Part shown: one piece after another, positions 31,473 to 42,642 of the stretch
How positions within the stretch are numbered: the first letter of the stretch is position 1
Layout of the letters: every line of letters starts with the position of its first letter
Origin: Plantago ovata
Lineage: Eukaryota; Streptophyta; Magnoliopsida; Lamiales; Plantaginaceae
Direction of reading: 5' to 3'
Length of the DNA stretch: 64,000 nucleotides
Assembly: GCA_028274465.1 (NCBI GenBank)
Contig: CM051458.1
Location: 52,193,253 to 52,257,252, forward strand
Program-made: the position numbers and the translations under genes
The notes under the pieces: model-generated
Databases searched by the model: none
Seen by the model: only the letters and a program-made list of their open reading frames with translations
What the model was told of the DNA's origin: nothing

Positions 31473-32325
31473 TCAAACATCTATTCTGAGTATAGCAGGC
31501 GGTATTAATCGCTTCAACCAGTAAGCCTCACTTATTTCAGTGTCAGCAAGCATTGTTCTTGCGGCTTCTTTCAGGGTACGATTCTTCCGTTCAGCAACAC
31601 CGTTTTGCTGTGGTTGCCTTACTGAGGATAACTGATGTTGAATACCTTTTGAGGTACAATATTCAGTTATGTACTGGTTTACAAACTCAGTACCATGGTT
31701 TGTCCTTATGACTTTTACCTTGTCATTTTTCATGACTTCAAGCTTATTCAGCAAGTTAGGTATTTCAGTCTTGGTTTCAGATTTGTGCTTGATGAATACT
31801 ACCCAAGTGAATCTTGAATATTCATCTACCACGACTAGACCATACTTCTTACCAGCATAGCTTGTTGAAGAAGATTCAAACAAGTCCATGTGTAAGAGTT
31901 GTAAAGGTTTTGTAGTTGACGGTACTGCCTTGTTCTTGAAAGAAGATTTGGTTTGCTTTCCTTGCTGACATGCATTGCAAACACCATCCTTCTTAAAAGT
32001 AACCCTAGGTAATCCAACTACAAGTGCCTTTTTAGACAGCTTATTCAGCGCCTTGAACTTTAGATGACTTGTTCGTTTATGCATAACCATGCTTTTTCAG
32101 CAAGGCAGTCATGATCTGAGACAAGGCATTTTTCAACTTTTGCTGAAGACCAATCAACGGTGTACAAGCCTCCTGATCTTCTTGCAATCATTATACCTTT
32201 TTAGTCTCAAAATCTACAAGTTTACATTCATCACTTTTAATTTCGATGAAGTATCCTTTGTCAGCAAATTGACTCATGCTGAAAAGGTTAAACTTAAGAT
32301 TTTTGACATAAAGAACTCCAGAAAT
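31473..32325 (-). pseudogene. SIRE-2 integrase
   Basis: Integrase inserts the element's DNA. The open part (32090-31473) shows the end of the zinc-binding module (HKRTSHLKFKALNKLSKK, CNACQQGKQTKSSF), then the core: LLHMDLFESSSTSYAGKKYG with the first Asp, VIRTNHGTEFVNQYI where the second catalytic Asp is replaced by Asn (AAC for GAC), and QNGVAERKNRTLKEAARTM with the Glu. The usual second motif is RTDHGTEF, so this integrase should be inactive. Upstream of 32090 the GAG-pre-integrase part is frameshifted. Confidence 0.85.
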
Positions 32326-32341
32326 GTTATGCATCCCAACT

Positions 32342-32530
32342 TCACATCACCATAGCCTTTTGTAGATCCGGAGCCTCCACCAGCAAACTTATTGTTGGAC
32401 CTTTAGACCACCGTCTATAGTTTATAAGGTTATTCTTGTTGCCCGTCATGTGCTTTCCACAACCACTATCAAAGTGCCAGATTGCATCGTTTGTCTCCGT
32501 GGCTGCAGTCTGCACAATCAAGAGCAAACA
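32342..32530 (-). pseudogene. SIRE-2 protease fragment
   Basis: IWHFDSGCGKHMTGNKNNL contains the DSG active site of copia proteases. The frame shifts after KGPTI; SIRE-3 (61000-61110) retains the better reading KGPTIRFAGGSFGSTKGFGDV. Confidence 0.85.
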
Positions 32531-32539
32531 AGTTAATTA

Positions 32540-33308
32540 TCCAATGATGGATGTCCATTAACATGTTCAAGAATGCGTCCAGTGGAAACCCAAGTCTGAA
32601 GTTTTTCAACTTTGACTTGTTTTCTACTTGCTGAGGAACTAGGAGGTTTTGAGCTGAAAGACTTTTGACTCGTGCTGGTCAAATCCACTTTCTGATGTGG
32701 TGTCTTGCTCTGTTGACCTTTTGCTGAACATACTTTTCAGTAAGTTCTTTTCTAGCAAGGTTCCTTCTAGTCCTAGCATTGGGAGTCTTTTCAGAACTCT
32801 TAGGCTGGTTTTCTTCATCTCTTTGAAGTATCTTGGCTGACTTTGCTTATACTCATGAAAGAGTTGACTTTGCTTGGTTTTGACCTAGTCCACTCTTCGG
32901 AGAATGCTGACTTTAGCTTCAGCAACCTTACTTGATTCAGGTTTGTCAGCAAAGGACTTCTGATTACTTTTAGTAATCTTGCCTTTAGACTTAACAACTT
33001 GCTTTTCAGCAACTTGTTTGGCGGAATGCTTCACGGCATTCTTTTTTTTCCAGTTTGCTTCTCAGCAACCTGTTTTCCTTTTAAAGTCTTGTTACTTTGA
33101 GTAGCAACAGCGGCTTTATGGTCATAGGTAATGTGATTGCATGTTTCAAGAACCTTAGTTTGACCAAACTGATAGTCACTGGTGGACTACTATCAGTAGC
33201 ACGTACAAAGGAGATAGGTGATTATCTTTTACTCAAGATTTCTACGTTATCACCTTCACACGTTGCTCCTAAACTTCTTTCTGAGAATGGATCTCTCAAG
33301 TAAGAGTT
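32540..33308 (-). pseudogene. SIRE-2 gag C-terminal region, degenerate
   Basis: Scattered matches to the SIRE-3 gag end (60100-60900), such as SYLRDP near 33290 and a lysine-rich QVAEKQ-type stretch near 33000. Several stops and frame changes interrupt it. It runs into the assembly gap. Confidence 0.65.
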
Positions 33309-33408
33309 NNNNNNNNNNNNNNNNNNNNNNNNNNNNNNNNNNNNNNNNNNNNNNNNNNNNNNNNNNNNNNNNNNNNNNNNNNNNNNNNNNNNNNNNNNNN
33401 NNNNNNNN
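33309..33408. other. assembly gap (100 N)
   Basis: Exactly 100 N, a conventional placeholder for a gap of unknown size. By inference it hides the rest of SIRE-2 (gag, 5' LTR), the remainder of the outer Sirevirus 5' LTR and the outer gag-pol. Confidence 0.99.
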
Positions 33409-36400
33409 TATTTAAGCAAACAAATGGAGTTGGCAGATTGAAGACTCATCCAACAAGTCAATTGAGCTCTTACTGGACAAGCAGGTGCAGCTCAAGGTCA
33501 AGATGCTTCTGCTCAACTGTCATTTCAGAGCCCAGGGAGATTGCTGAAACCGCACAGCTTTCTCAGCTAGAGCAGAATCAGAAGTCTGCTGACGAAGAAC
33601 AGTCCAAGAAGCTGAAGAAACTGTTAATGCTGAAAGGACTGAGCCACAACTGTCCTTCTCAGCAGGTAGTTAATTCAACCATCAGTAAAAAACTTCAAAT
33701 TCTGAAATTGTTCTTTTGCTAAAATTATCTTTCTCTATACAGACCTCTCCAGATGCAAGTCAGATGGTTGCTGAAGCCTCTGCACCAGAACCCAACACTC
33801 CCTTGCTCAGCAGGTCGTAATAATTTTGGGATAAAAACTAAGTTTGACAGCTTAGTACTTGTGTCTAATTTAATTTATTTCAGGATGAACAAATGGAGGT
33901 GCTACTCAAGCTCCTCATGGAATGGAAATTGTACTACATGAGCTTTGCTGACTCTCAGCAGGTAATCATGTTTCAATATAAACTCTAAAACACTTCTCCA
34001 AACCATCCTGATCTAAAATAAAATTCTTTTTCAGGCTCAAAAGGAGACCACTGAAGTGGTACTCATCACTGAAGATAGCAAGTAAGTTCTGAGAACTTAA
34101 CTTGAACTTCAAAAGGACAACTTTGTCAGAGTTGCTAAGTCCGTCAGCAACTGGCAAAGTACAGGAGAATGGATTTCTCAGATCTTCACCTTCATCTTCA
34201 AACGAGAAAAGAGATCTTTCTGCTGAAGCTCGAAACATTTGTCCACTCCATCCTCCTGAAGAAGAACATATTCTCAGCAATGAGCTCAATCTGATTGCTC
34301 AAATCAGAGAGAATAGAAGGCAATTTAAGAGTGCCTCTCCAGCTGAACAGCTGTGATTGCTCAAAGTCTTTTGTACCTGTGGTGGCTGATCCCCACAAAT
34401 TAATGAGGAAGGGAAGTGACAAGTGTTGCTTTGTATAAGCACGTTGAGCTAGTCATTCTGACAGATGACGATGAAGAAGAAGAAGATGAGGAACATTCCC
34501 ACTGATTCCAGTGATGATGAAGGGAAAGATTCAAAGGACCAGAAAGACGCGATGATGACAATCAAGGTCCAAGTCCTGATGCTGGTGGATTAAGTTAACA
34601 GTTGCTGAAAATACTCCATCTGACAATCAGCAGCTTCACAACAACAATCTCAGCAAGAATACAACCTCCTCCTACTGATGCTGAAAATCAAGCACCTGTG
34701 CCAGGTGTGATACTGAAGCCGAATAACGCCGAAACAAGGGCTGCCTTGAAAAATGGCAAAAGTCCAGTTTCGATGCCAGGTTACTGAAGAAACCTTGTGA
34801 TGAGGATGAAGAAGATGAAGATTACCAACGCGCTCTACCAGAACAGTCTTGTGATCCATGCAAGGCATACGCAGGATCTAGAAATTGGTCAATCTTCAAG
34901 ACCAAAACAAAGGAAGTTCCATCCCTTCACTTACTACTGGAGCAACTCAAATTGAGCCACAACCTCAATTGATAAACTAACCCTGGCGAAACCCAGTAAT
35001 TGAGCACCAACTCAATTGAAAAACTCTATACTACTGTTGAAACTCCAGTTGTTGAGTCTGAAGTGTTGCCATCAGCAACCACTCAACAAAAGGAAGTGAA
35101 GCTACTGACAAAGGCTCAAAAGTTGCTCAACTTGATGAATCTGAGGATGATGACGACTGTCAGAAAATGAGGATGAACAATCCAAGCGAGACCCCAAAGG
35201 TGTTCAGATTCCTCCTCCTGATTACATCACTGATATAAGTGATTCTTTAAGAGCAGTTGCTTTACAAGATGATCAGTTTGCTTCCGAAATTAAGGTTCAT
35301 CCTTGACACCTCATTAGTGCCGTTCCCAAGAGTTGAGGAGTTTACTCCCGAATTCTAGCACTAAAGCAAGTCCATGATGCCTGCAAAGCTGAAGATGAGG
35401 CATTGCTTGCTGAGAGCCCACTGACATTGGAAAGATATTGGCTACAGTGCGAGACGCTACAACTTTGACAATAGTCAGAGGAGAAAGACATCAGTCTTTA
35501 TCACAAGAGCTATGAAGAAGATGTAAGTCAGCGCTCAGGCTTGAAAGAATGCGCTCGTCAAGGCTCAGACTTACATGGATGAGAAGGCCGCAACAGAGAA
35601 AAGACGAAGAGAACATGATGAATATTCAAAGAGGTTGTCAACAATGAACTCTGCCCCACAGCAAATCATCATGAAGTATAACAGTCTTAACCACTCTTGC
35701 TGAAAATTGCAATGAGTTTATTCTCTGCATATCACTCCGATGTTGCAATCCATGTCTAAGGGGAAAAGAAGAATACTAGAAAAACCAAACCCCTCTGCTC
35801 CTGCTGTTGATGTGCACTTCCAATAGAACCTCTTGCTGAAAAAGAGCAAAGTTCTAAAAGACAAGCAGAATCTGAGTGAATTCAGCAGTACCAAAAAGAG
35901 AAAAACCGCTGCTGAAACTCAAGATTTCTGTCATACTGAAAGTCATCACAATCTGAATGAAGATGATGAAGAAGATGTGACAATCAAACAATAGCTCAAG
36001 CCATAAGAGCTAGACCCTTAACAGCCATGACTCCGTCTGCCACTCAAGCATTTTCTCTGACTCTTCAGCAAGAGATCAAGACAATGCTAAAACAAGAAGA
36101 AGAAGGCAAAGACAGAAGAGAAAAGGCTGCCAGCATTGCTATTGGCTCCGGCATTGAATATACAAAGACCAGTAATGAGGAAACCACTCAGAATGTAATC
36201 AGAAACATTCATTGGGCTGGATTTTAAAGCTGGAAGACTTGCTGGTAAATGAGTTCTTTCTACAGCCCAATGAATCAAATGTTCAAAGGATTGAACTCAA
36301 GGTCCAAAGAAATCAAAGGGAAGAATCCCTCCCAAGAAATGTTGCTGGGAAATGGTTGAATCTTGAGGCCTATGTAAGAAGAGTTGCCATTGGTAAGACA

Positions 36401-36797
36401 TACAAGCAAGAACCAAATCTGATCAAACCACCTGGCATGCTTACTCGCTGACCCAGGTAACAAAGAAACCTAAGAAGAAACTTGGATTGATTCCTTATGA
36501 GTACTTCTATCTCACTGCTAAGGATCAAGAAGAAGATCTTCTCTGGTTAAGAAAGATTCATCCGAAAGCATTTCAGATACACAACTTCTCCATGCCAGCA
36601 ATTGGGCATGCATTTGTGGGTAATTAATACATGGAAATGAATGCTGAAAAGCATCATCATACTGCCTGCAAAAACGCAAGAATTCTTCAACTACAAGTCC
36701 GTAGGCTTCTGGAAAACTACGAAAGGTTGTGTTGAATTTACTGCCTTGCTGGGAAGATGTAAGAGAGATTTTGAGAAAATCCTCTGAAAGAGCTTAA
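33409..36797 (+). pseudogene. outer Sirevirus env-like gene, indel-rich
   Basis: The sequence parallels SIRE-2 from about 26826 down to 23357, for example the acidic middle near 34460-34560, KRQAE near 35860, and the C-terminal region (NVAGKWLNLE near 36340; ending near 36797). Single-base gains and losses occur every few tens of bases so no frame survives beyond about 80 codons. All four point-mutation stops of SIRE-2 that can be compared are absent (for example GAGATTGCTGAA at 33537 where SIRE-2 has TAG). The three introns are present with the same borders. The decay pattern differs from SIRE-2. Confidence 0.8.
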
Positions 36798-37057
36798 GTC
36801 CCTGCAATAGTTTTTGTTAAAGTTTTGTTTGCTGATTTTTTATGTTATCTATGCTTTTTGTAAACTTCTGAATGATAACTATCAGCAATGAAATCTTTTT
36901 GACTCTTATTGGTTTTTGATTATGCAACTTACTCATGCTTACTGTTTAATTTATTCAAGTATGCTTGCATTAATCAACTGATTTATTCAACATCAGAAAC
37001 CTCTAAAGGGTAACAATTAATTAGCCATGGATTGCTAACATCAAAAAGGGGGAAATT

Positions 37058-38689
37058 TGTTAGGAAACTTGTAATTTTGATGAGCAATTAACCATGCTAA
37101 ATTAAGGAAAGTCCAGTAACTAGTACTCTTAAGGTCCATAGGAATTTAGAATTTTAAGGACATTGTAAAAGAGGAACGTTTGCTGATGACTTATTTAGGT
37201 GCTAGATAAGTTATTTCTTTGGTATGATGTATTTATTTTTGAAAAGAAAATAACTTATGATGCTTAGCTTATGATGATCTTATTTTCTGAAAAGAAAATA
37301 ATCCTATTGAAGCATTTGCTGAAGATATATTGTTTATTACAAACAAACATATTGAAGCAAAAGAAACGCTCAGAATCTTGAAGACTTTTGAAGATCTGAA
37401 GACTTGAAGAATTTGAAGATCTGAAGACTAGAAGATTGCTGAAGACTGGTATCTACAAGGCACGTGTTGCTCAGAAAGTGAAAATTCAGCAACAGCATTG
37501 CATAAGTGAAAATCTGAAAGACAGAGTAGGTTGTGCTTGCTGAAACTGAGACTGACCACTTGCTGATGGAACATATGTGACCTCTTGCTGAATGTACGTG
37601 AATTTGCGCTCCAATGTTACTGTTTGAATTCTATTCAAATGTGCATTTAATGCAAAGCATTACACGCGAAGGACATGAAGACTAGAAGACAAACAAAGAC
37701 GCTGCTGAAAGTACAAAGCAAGATAGTGACATGTTAAGGAACAAAAGCCTTAGGATTTGAAATTCAAACGGCTCCTTACTTGCACTATAAATAGAGGTCA
37801 TCCGGCAAAGAGTTGAAGTGTGTCAAAACGTGATCAAACTCTCACTTGTGCTTAAAACTCACAAACCTTCAAACACTCTTACTGCCATTGATCCGTTCCA
37901 GACTTAAAGCTTGAAAAAGCTACTTGTGAAGAAGTAGAACAAACTCGGCTAAGAAATTAGTTAAGTGTTCTTTCTTTCGAACAAGAACAAGTCTTGACAC
38001 CAGAAACAATCAAATTGTTTACTGCAAAGTATTCCAAGTTGTGTTTCTTAGATTACTTGTTGTAACTGAATAAGTTATAATTAAGTCATCTCATCCCAAA
38101 ACTCTCTAACTGAAAATACACCCTTTCAGGCGTGATATTCAGGGGGAACTTAATCGAGCATAGTTTTGGTGATTAAAAGTACCAAGTTTGGTGGAGAACA
38201 AGGTTGAGTTCTCTAGTTTGGTTGGAGACAAAGCAAGTGCGCTTTGGTTTCTGTTGAATCGCTTTAGATAGGAGATTGTAAGGAACCTCAATCATATCTT
38301 AGTGGATTCAGTCCTAGAAAGGACGAAGTGGATTAGTTGAGAGATTACGCCACTCTCAGATACCACTATAAAAGTGTTTGTGTGATTTACTTAATGTATT
38401 TAGCTTTCAGCAAATTAATCTGTCTATACACAGTCACTCACTTCACTTGCTGAAACCTTTACTTACTGAAAGAGCACTTATTGTATCAAAGACTTCCGCT
38501 CTCTGATTTTAAGTATCAGCAAACCAAGCTACTGTAAAGTAACTTACGCTTGCTGAGAAAGTTAAGTATCAGCAAACTCATTACTGAAAAGTAATAAGTA
38601 CTTGCTGAGAAAGTTTTAAACGACGAAAGTTTGAAAAGACTATTCACCCCCCCCCTCTAGTCTTTCTTGTTGTTTAAAGGGACCAACCA
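37058..38689 (+). repeat. outer Sirevirus 3' LTR
   Basis: Preceded by the polypurine tract AAAAAGGGGGAAATT. The 1632-base LTR has TATAAATAGAGG near 37788, palindromes (TTGCTGA/TCAGCAA, TTACTGAAAAGTAA) at 38530-38630 and a C-run at 38647-38655. The end reads CCAACCA instead of CCAACA, followed by the target duplication AAGAC. Confidence 0.9.
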
Positions 38690-38759
38690 AAGACCAATGC
38701 GAACTAGTGTAAAATTGAATAATTCTAACATGTCAGGACTGAAACATTCAGTCAATTGA

Positions 38760-39085
38760 AGTTTTTAAAACTAGTATTATCAAAGCAACAAAATTACAAA
38801 CAGCGCTAATGTGGTGTTTTCTGATGAAAATTGAATCTGAGTCTTCGAAATTGGCTTCTTGCAAGTAAACTTGTTCGTGATCTTTGAAGCACCAAATGTG
38901 GTGTTACAACCATATGAAGTTGTATTTGGTGTTCAGGCGTTGTATGTGGTGTCAAATATTACTACACATTCCGAAATGACTTGTAGTTATCCTTATCATT
39001 CCATCTCTCCAGAAAATAGCAGTCAGTCTGGAATCTCACCATACATGTAGCGGTGGTAAAAGTCTGGATCTTCATCCTTTTGTTT
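38760..39085 (-). pseudogene. FAR1/FHY3-like (MULE transposase family) exon remnant
   Basis: On the minus strand a T-rich acceptor TTTTTTTTTCTCAG|AAAC ends at 39086. The exon reads KQKDEDPDFYHRYM, similar to the QxEDPxFFY segment before the catalytic part of FAR1-like proteins. After a frame change comes VVIFDTTYNA (FDTTY codons at 38942-38956), the hallmark around the first catalytic Asp (VxFDTTY). Stops follow each piece. The rest would have been 3' of the Sirevirus insertion but is not recognisable. FAR1-like genes derive from Mutator transposases; this copy cannot encode an enzyme. Confidence 0.55.
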
Positions 39086-39229
39086 CTGAGAAAAAAAAAT
39101 GTCTTGCTTTAATTTTTTTTTCATTTATGCTTAAAACATATCATGATCTATTAATTCCACAATAGTATACCTAAACAAACATACAATTGACGGACGAAAT
39201 ATTAACTGACATTACTAAAATCCATAGCA

Positions 39230-40205
39230 TCAAACTTCAAACTACAACAACATGCCTTAAAAACCATAAGTGGATGCACTAAAATCATAACAACATGACT
39301 CAAAAGCTTTGACAAGTGACAACCACAATAAATCAAATATTTACTCCTAAAACCACAACATGATGCCTAAAAAAAATAATATCATGAGAATGTTGAAATT
39401 ACCTGCACTTTATTCATCAGTATGAGTATATATGAGGTCTTAAAAGGATAACATGTTCTCTTAGAAGTATAATTATAATAAATGTTTTAAACCAATTATA
39501 AACTAGTCGCCAATTGTAAACAAACTGTAAGACCAGTTCTTAAAACCACAACAGTTGTACTTTAAACTATAATAGGTGGCCTTCAAACTCTAATTTGGAC
39601 AAACATAAACCAATAGTTATCAAAAGCATTACGAATGGTCTTGATAGTGTAATAGAGAAACACGAGATTTTAGAATAATAACATGTTGAATAAGTAAATA
39701 CTATAACAATGTTGCTTAAAACCAAGACACGGCATATAAAAAAAGCATAACATGACATAAATATTCATAACATGTTGAACAAGGTAAAATACAATAACAA
39801 CGTTGCTAGAATCATAACATGTTCCCTAATGGGAACCTCTAAAGTCTAAACGTGTTGTGTAAAATCATAACAACAGAATATGAAACCATAACCAGAAGAG
39901 CTTAAAACCGTAACATATACGCTAGCTAGAACTGTAACAATCAAACTACCGTAGAAACTGCAATTAACCATAACAACCACTCTTAAAAACTATAATATGT
40001 TGATTAAAAACAATTACACTGCGCGATTCAATGAATAAATGCAAAAACATAGTAGACAAACAAAAACAAGCAACAAAGAGGCTTTAAAACAACGTCGATT
40101 AAAACCATAACACGCCATTTGAAAACCGTAACATGTTTTATCAAATGAAAATATGCACAAACATACTTCATAAAGATCAAACCATAACAGAAAGGCTTAA
40201 AGTAT
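39230..40205. repeat. dispersed TTAAAACCATAAC motif array
   Basis: TTAAAACCATAAC, often followed by ATG or ATGTT, recurs with variation more than a dozen times, for example near 39260, 39345, 39530, 39900, 40110 and 40125. It is the complement of the motif in 19810-20600. Confidence 0.75.
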
Positions 40206-40637
40206 ATATTAACGTACGGATTTTGCTGTTTTGCTGCAATTTATTCAATAATATCCAGATCTGAGAAGCATCCTTCTTCATCTGTTCCGATTTGGTGCTT
40301 TGAGTATTCTACCAGTTGAATCGGAACATTTCGAACACCAATTCTGATCACAAATCGATTGAATAATCAGGAAAAACAACATTGAATCGGAAAAATAGAG
40401 ATAAATCAGGAAAATAACAAAATATAATCACAAAACGCATAGAAATCAGATGATTGGTGCTCGATTCACCTGATTAACGTCCATGGAAGCGTTTTCGGAT
40501 GATATGCTGTGAACATGAGTTTTGATCGGTGAATTTCTGGCGAGATTTGATCGATTTGTAGAGAGAAAAGTGAAAAAAACACAGTGCACGTTCAACTATG
40601 TGTTTTGGGGTTTCTGTGATTCTGCGTGTTTTTTGCC

Positions 40638-40646
40638 CTATTTATA
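40638..40646 (-). promoter_or_regulatory. TATA box candidate of the FAR1-like unit
   Basis: Minus-strand TATAAATAG is followed about 130 bases downstream by an ATG at 40516 and a second at 40484, the latter ending in a splice donor CAG|GTGAATC near 40470. The arrangement fits a promoter plus short first exon for the minus-strand gene. Confidence 0.35.
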
Positions 40647-40720
40647 CTAAATCGTCCGGTTTAATTTCTTCCCAAAACCGCTGATCCGGTTGATAGGCGT
40701 TTTTTTTGTCTAAAACCATG

Positions 40721-40747
40721 CCTTTCCTATATAATAGGAAAGGCTAG
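40721..40747 (+). repeat. perfect hairpin followed by CTAG
   Basis: Stem CCTTTCCTAT / ATAGGAAAGG with loop ATA, then CTAG. Helitron 3' ends have a short hairpin before CTRR, but here the spacing is zero and the next base is C rather than T. Confidence 0.6.
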
Positions 40748-40766
40748 CCTCTCTATATAATTACTC

Positions 40767-41199
40767 TTATTTCTTTGATCTATCTAAATCTCTATCTTCG
40801 TATGGTTGATTAATTATTGCACACAATTGGACAATTCAGTGGTCTTTGACCTATCTAAATCTTTAGCTTCGTAGTGTTTGATAATTACAACTGGACAATT
40901 CATTGATCAAAGGTCTCCATGCAAAACCGAGGAATTTATGCATGATTATTAACCCGTTATGCTTTGAAGGACCATACTATCACCAATCTCCATTATCTCT
41001 TAAGAAAAACCTTTGCTAAATCGTCTGCTGATTTATATTCTAAATTAGATTAGATAAAGCTAGTTATAGTCCTTAGAGATCGACACTCGAGGTTATTCTA
41101 CTGCTACACTACGGTTTTCGTTGTAGTTGTGAATTGCCTTTGGCTAAATAACAAATTTATTTTATTCGCGTTGGAACACGACATCCCGCGCGTTCATCA
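40767..41199 (+). repeat. Athila-like LTR fragment, family A (A5), 3' end only
   Basis: About 433 bases matching the last third of LTR A1 (3460-3891), including its duplicated GATCTATCTAAATCT block and the same unusual end; it terminates properly in GTTCATCA at 41199. The left part was removed at the junction with the transposon-like unit. It abuts a truncated minus-strand protease at 41200. Confidence 0.8.
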
Positions 41200-42642
41200 C
41201 GTTCGCCCCAAGAGAACAACATCCCCATCTCAGGTGTAGACGCTGGCATAACTAAAAAATTGGTGTACACAGAAGCTTCACCAATCTTAACCAATATGTT
41301 CTTTACAACGCCTTCGGGTCTCACAAAGGATCCATCCGCCAATTGCACAATAGTCTTATGCCCAGATAGTTTTCCAAGGCTACTCTTCTCAAACACATTC
41401 ATTGGGAGCACATTAGAGTAAGATCCCGTATCTAGTGTAGCACGAACATCTTAAAGTTCAGAGATCCTCTTGCCCCTCTTCACTCTCATCAGATCCAAGG
41501 TCCTTCTCTTCTTCCTTGGCTAGTGGGGGTTCTTCATCCTTGCAATGCTCACACTTAGCAACATTCTTGATGGTGATTTCAATAGGGAGATCACCTACAA
41601 AGGTAATGGACATCGACTTCTCAGTGTTGCTAGGCAGCTTCCCTTGCTCCCTACTTGCCCCACGGTCAATCAATTCTTGCATCTTTTGATGGGCAAGCCT
41701 AGTGCTCTCTTCCAATCGATCAAGCCTCGCCCTAGTCTTCTCAGAATCTTCTTCATAACGCTGAAGAAAACTTTGGGTGTGATCAACCATCTTTTGCAAG
41801 TTCTCCATCAGTAGAGTTGTCTTCGACTTCGGTTGCTCTTTGGAGCGGGATTTTCGCAGTGATCATTACCATAGTTAAGCCTACTACGGTCTTGGTTAGG
41901 GCCATAAGTTTGGCTAGCCGGCGCGTATCCTTGATTGTTCGGGAATCCTCTTCTCCAAAATCCACCTCGAGGATTCCTACCATCTTGTCCGTAGCTAGCT
42001 TCTTGAGTACCAAATTCCGTAGCAAAGGCTTCCTCTTCGCCTCCTTGAACCCAATTGCCATCATCATATGCAAGCTCCGATCTACACATATGAGCTCCAT
42101 GCCCATAGTTCTTGCATATTCGGCAAACTTCGTTTGACATAGCTATTCCTGCGGAGTTCATGAGGACTTGTTTCAATTCGTTGGTAAAGCACTCGAATCG
42201 ATCCCCATTCCCCCCATACATAGGGGCCTCCTGAGTAGGTGGAGCTTCAGGTCCACGTCTCCTAACCATTGCTCTTGGATCCTTGAATTGTGAACCTTTA
42301 GCAAGCCTTTCGAAAACCACCCAGACTGCTTCCGCGGTTTCCTCCCAAATATTGCCACGGCATTGGAAATCCACCACTTGTTGGTTCTCAAAGGTCAGTC
42401 CATTGTAGAAGTGTTGGACAAGATCCGAAAGCTCGAAACCATGGTGAGGGCACTTGTTCATGAGGTCTTGGAACCTCTCAAACGCGGTGTAGATGGTCTC
42501 ATCATAGTCTTGTTTGAACCTAGTGATTTGCGCCTTAAGCGCGGTAGTCAAGGTGTGAGGGAAGTATTTCTCCATGAATGCTGAAAAAACCTTCTTCCAA
42601 GTGTCCAGCGAACCCGCCGGTAGAGAACTCAACCATGACTTG
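41200..42642 (-). pseudogene. Athila-like gag-protease, minus strand, second part
   Basis: On the minus strand this continues the gag that starts at 50993 and was split by the Tekay element. It reads SSLPAGSLDTWKKVFSAFM, NKCPHHGFELSDLVQHFYNG, the zinc knuckle CRICKNYGHGAHMC near 42090-42132, then after a one-base loss in an A-run near 41847 MENLQKMVDHTQSFLQRY. A deletion of about 50 bases near 41450 removes most of the linker; protease pieces LPMNVFEKSSLGKL and QLADGSFVRPEGVVKN follow before truncation at 41200. This copy retains the uninterrupted sequence at the site where solo LTR copy 2 inserted in the element at 14138. Confidence 0.9.

Larger units (their letters stand above)
21033..38689 (+). 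mobile_element. outer Sirevirus-type Ty1/copia element, with nested SIRE-2 and assembly gap
   Basis: It starts TGTTAGGAAAC at 21033 and ends ...GGACCAACCA at 38689, flanked by AAGAC on both sides, so it is one integration event in the plus orientation. Only 433 bases of its 5' LTR are present before SIRE-2 (minus strand) interrupts it at 21466. After the assembly gap its env-like region (33409-36797) and full 3' LTR (37058-38689) are visible. Its gag-pol genes must lie in the unsequenced gap. Confidence 0.8.
38690..40766. mobile_element. right half of the motif-rich DNA-transposon-like unit
   Basis: Contains, from left to right, a FAR1/MULE-like exon trace (minus strand), an intron-like stretch with many TTAAAACCATAAC motifs (39230-40200), promoter-like sequence with a TATA box (minus strand, 40638-40646) and a perfect hairpin ending in CTAG (40721-40747). 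It is joined at 40767 to an Athila LTR fragment. It is either a MULE or a Helitron; neither terminus is proven. Confidence 0.5.

Noticed and set aside
21033..38689. Fold-back (palindromic) assembly artefact instead of two nested elements
   Set aside because: The outer element has a true 5-bp duplication (AAGAC) on both sides, and the inner element starts at its exact LTR terminus inside the outer LTR. The copies also differ by substitutions. An artefact would mirror one element about an arbitrary point. The gap itself remains unresolved.
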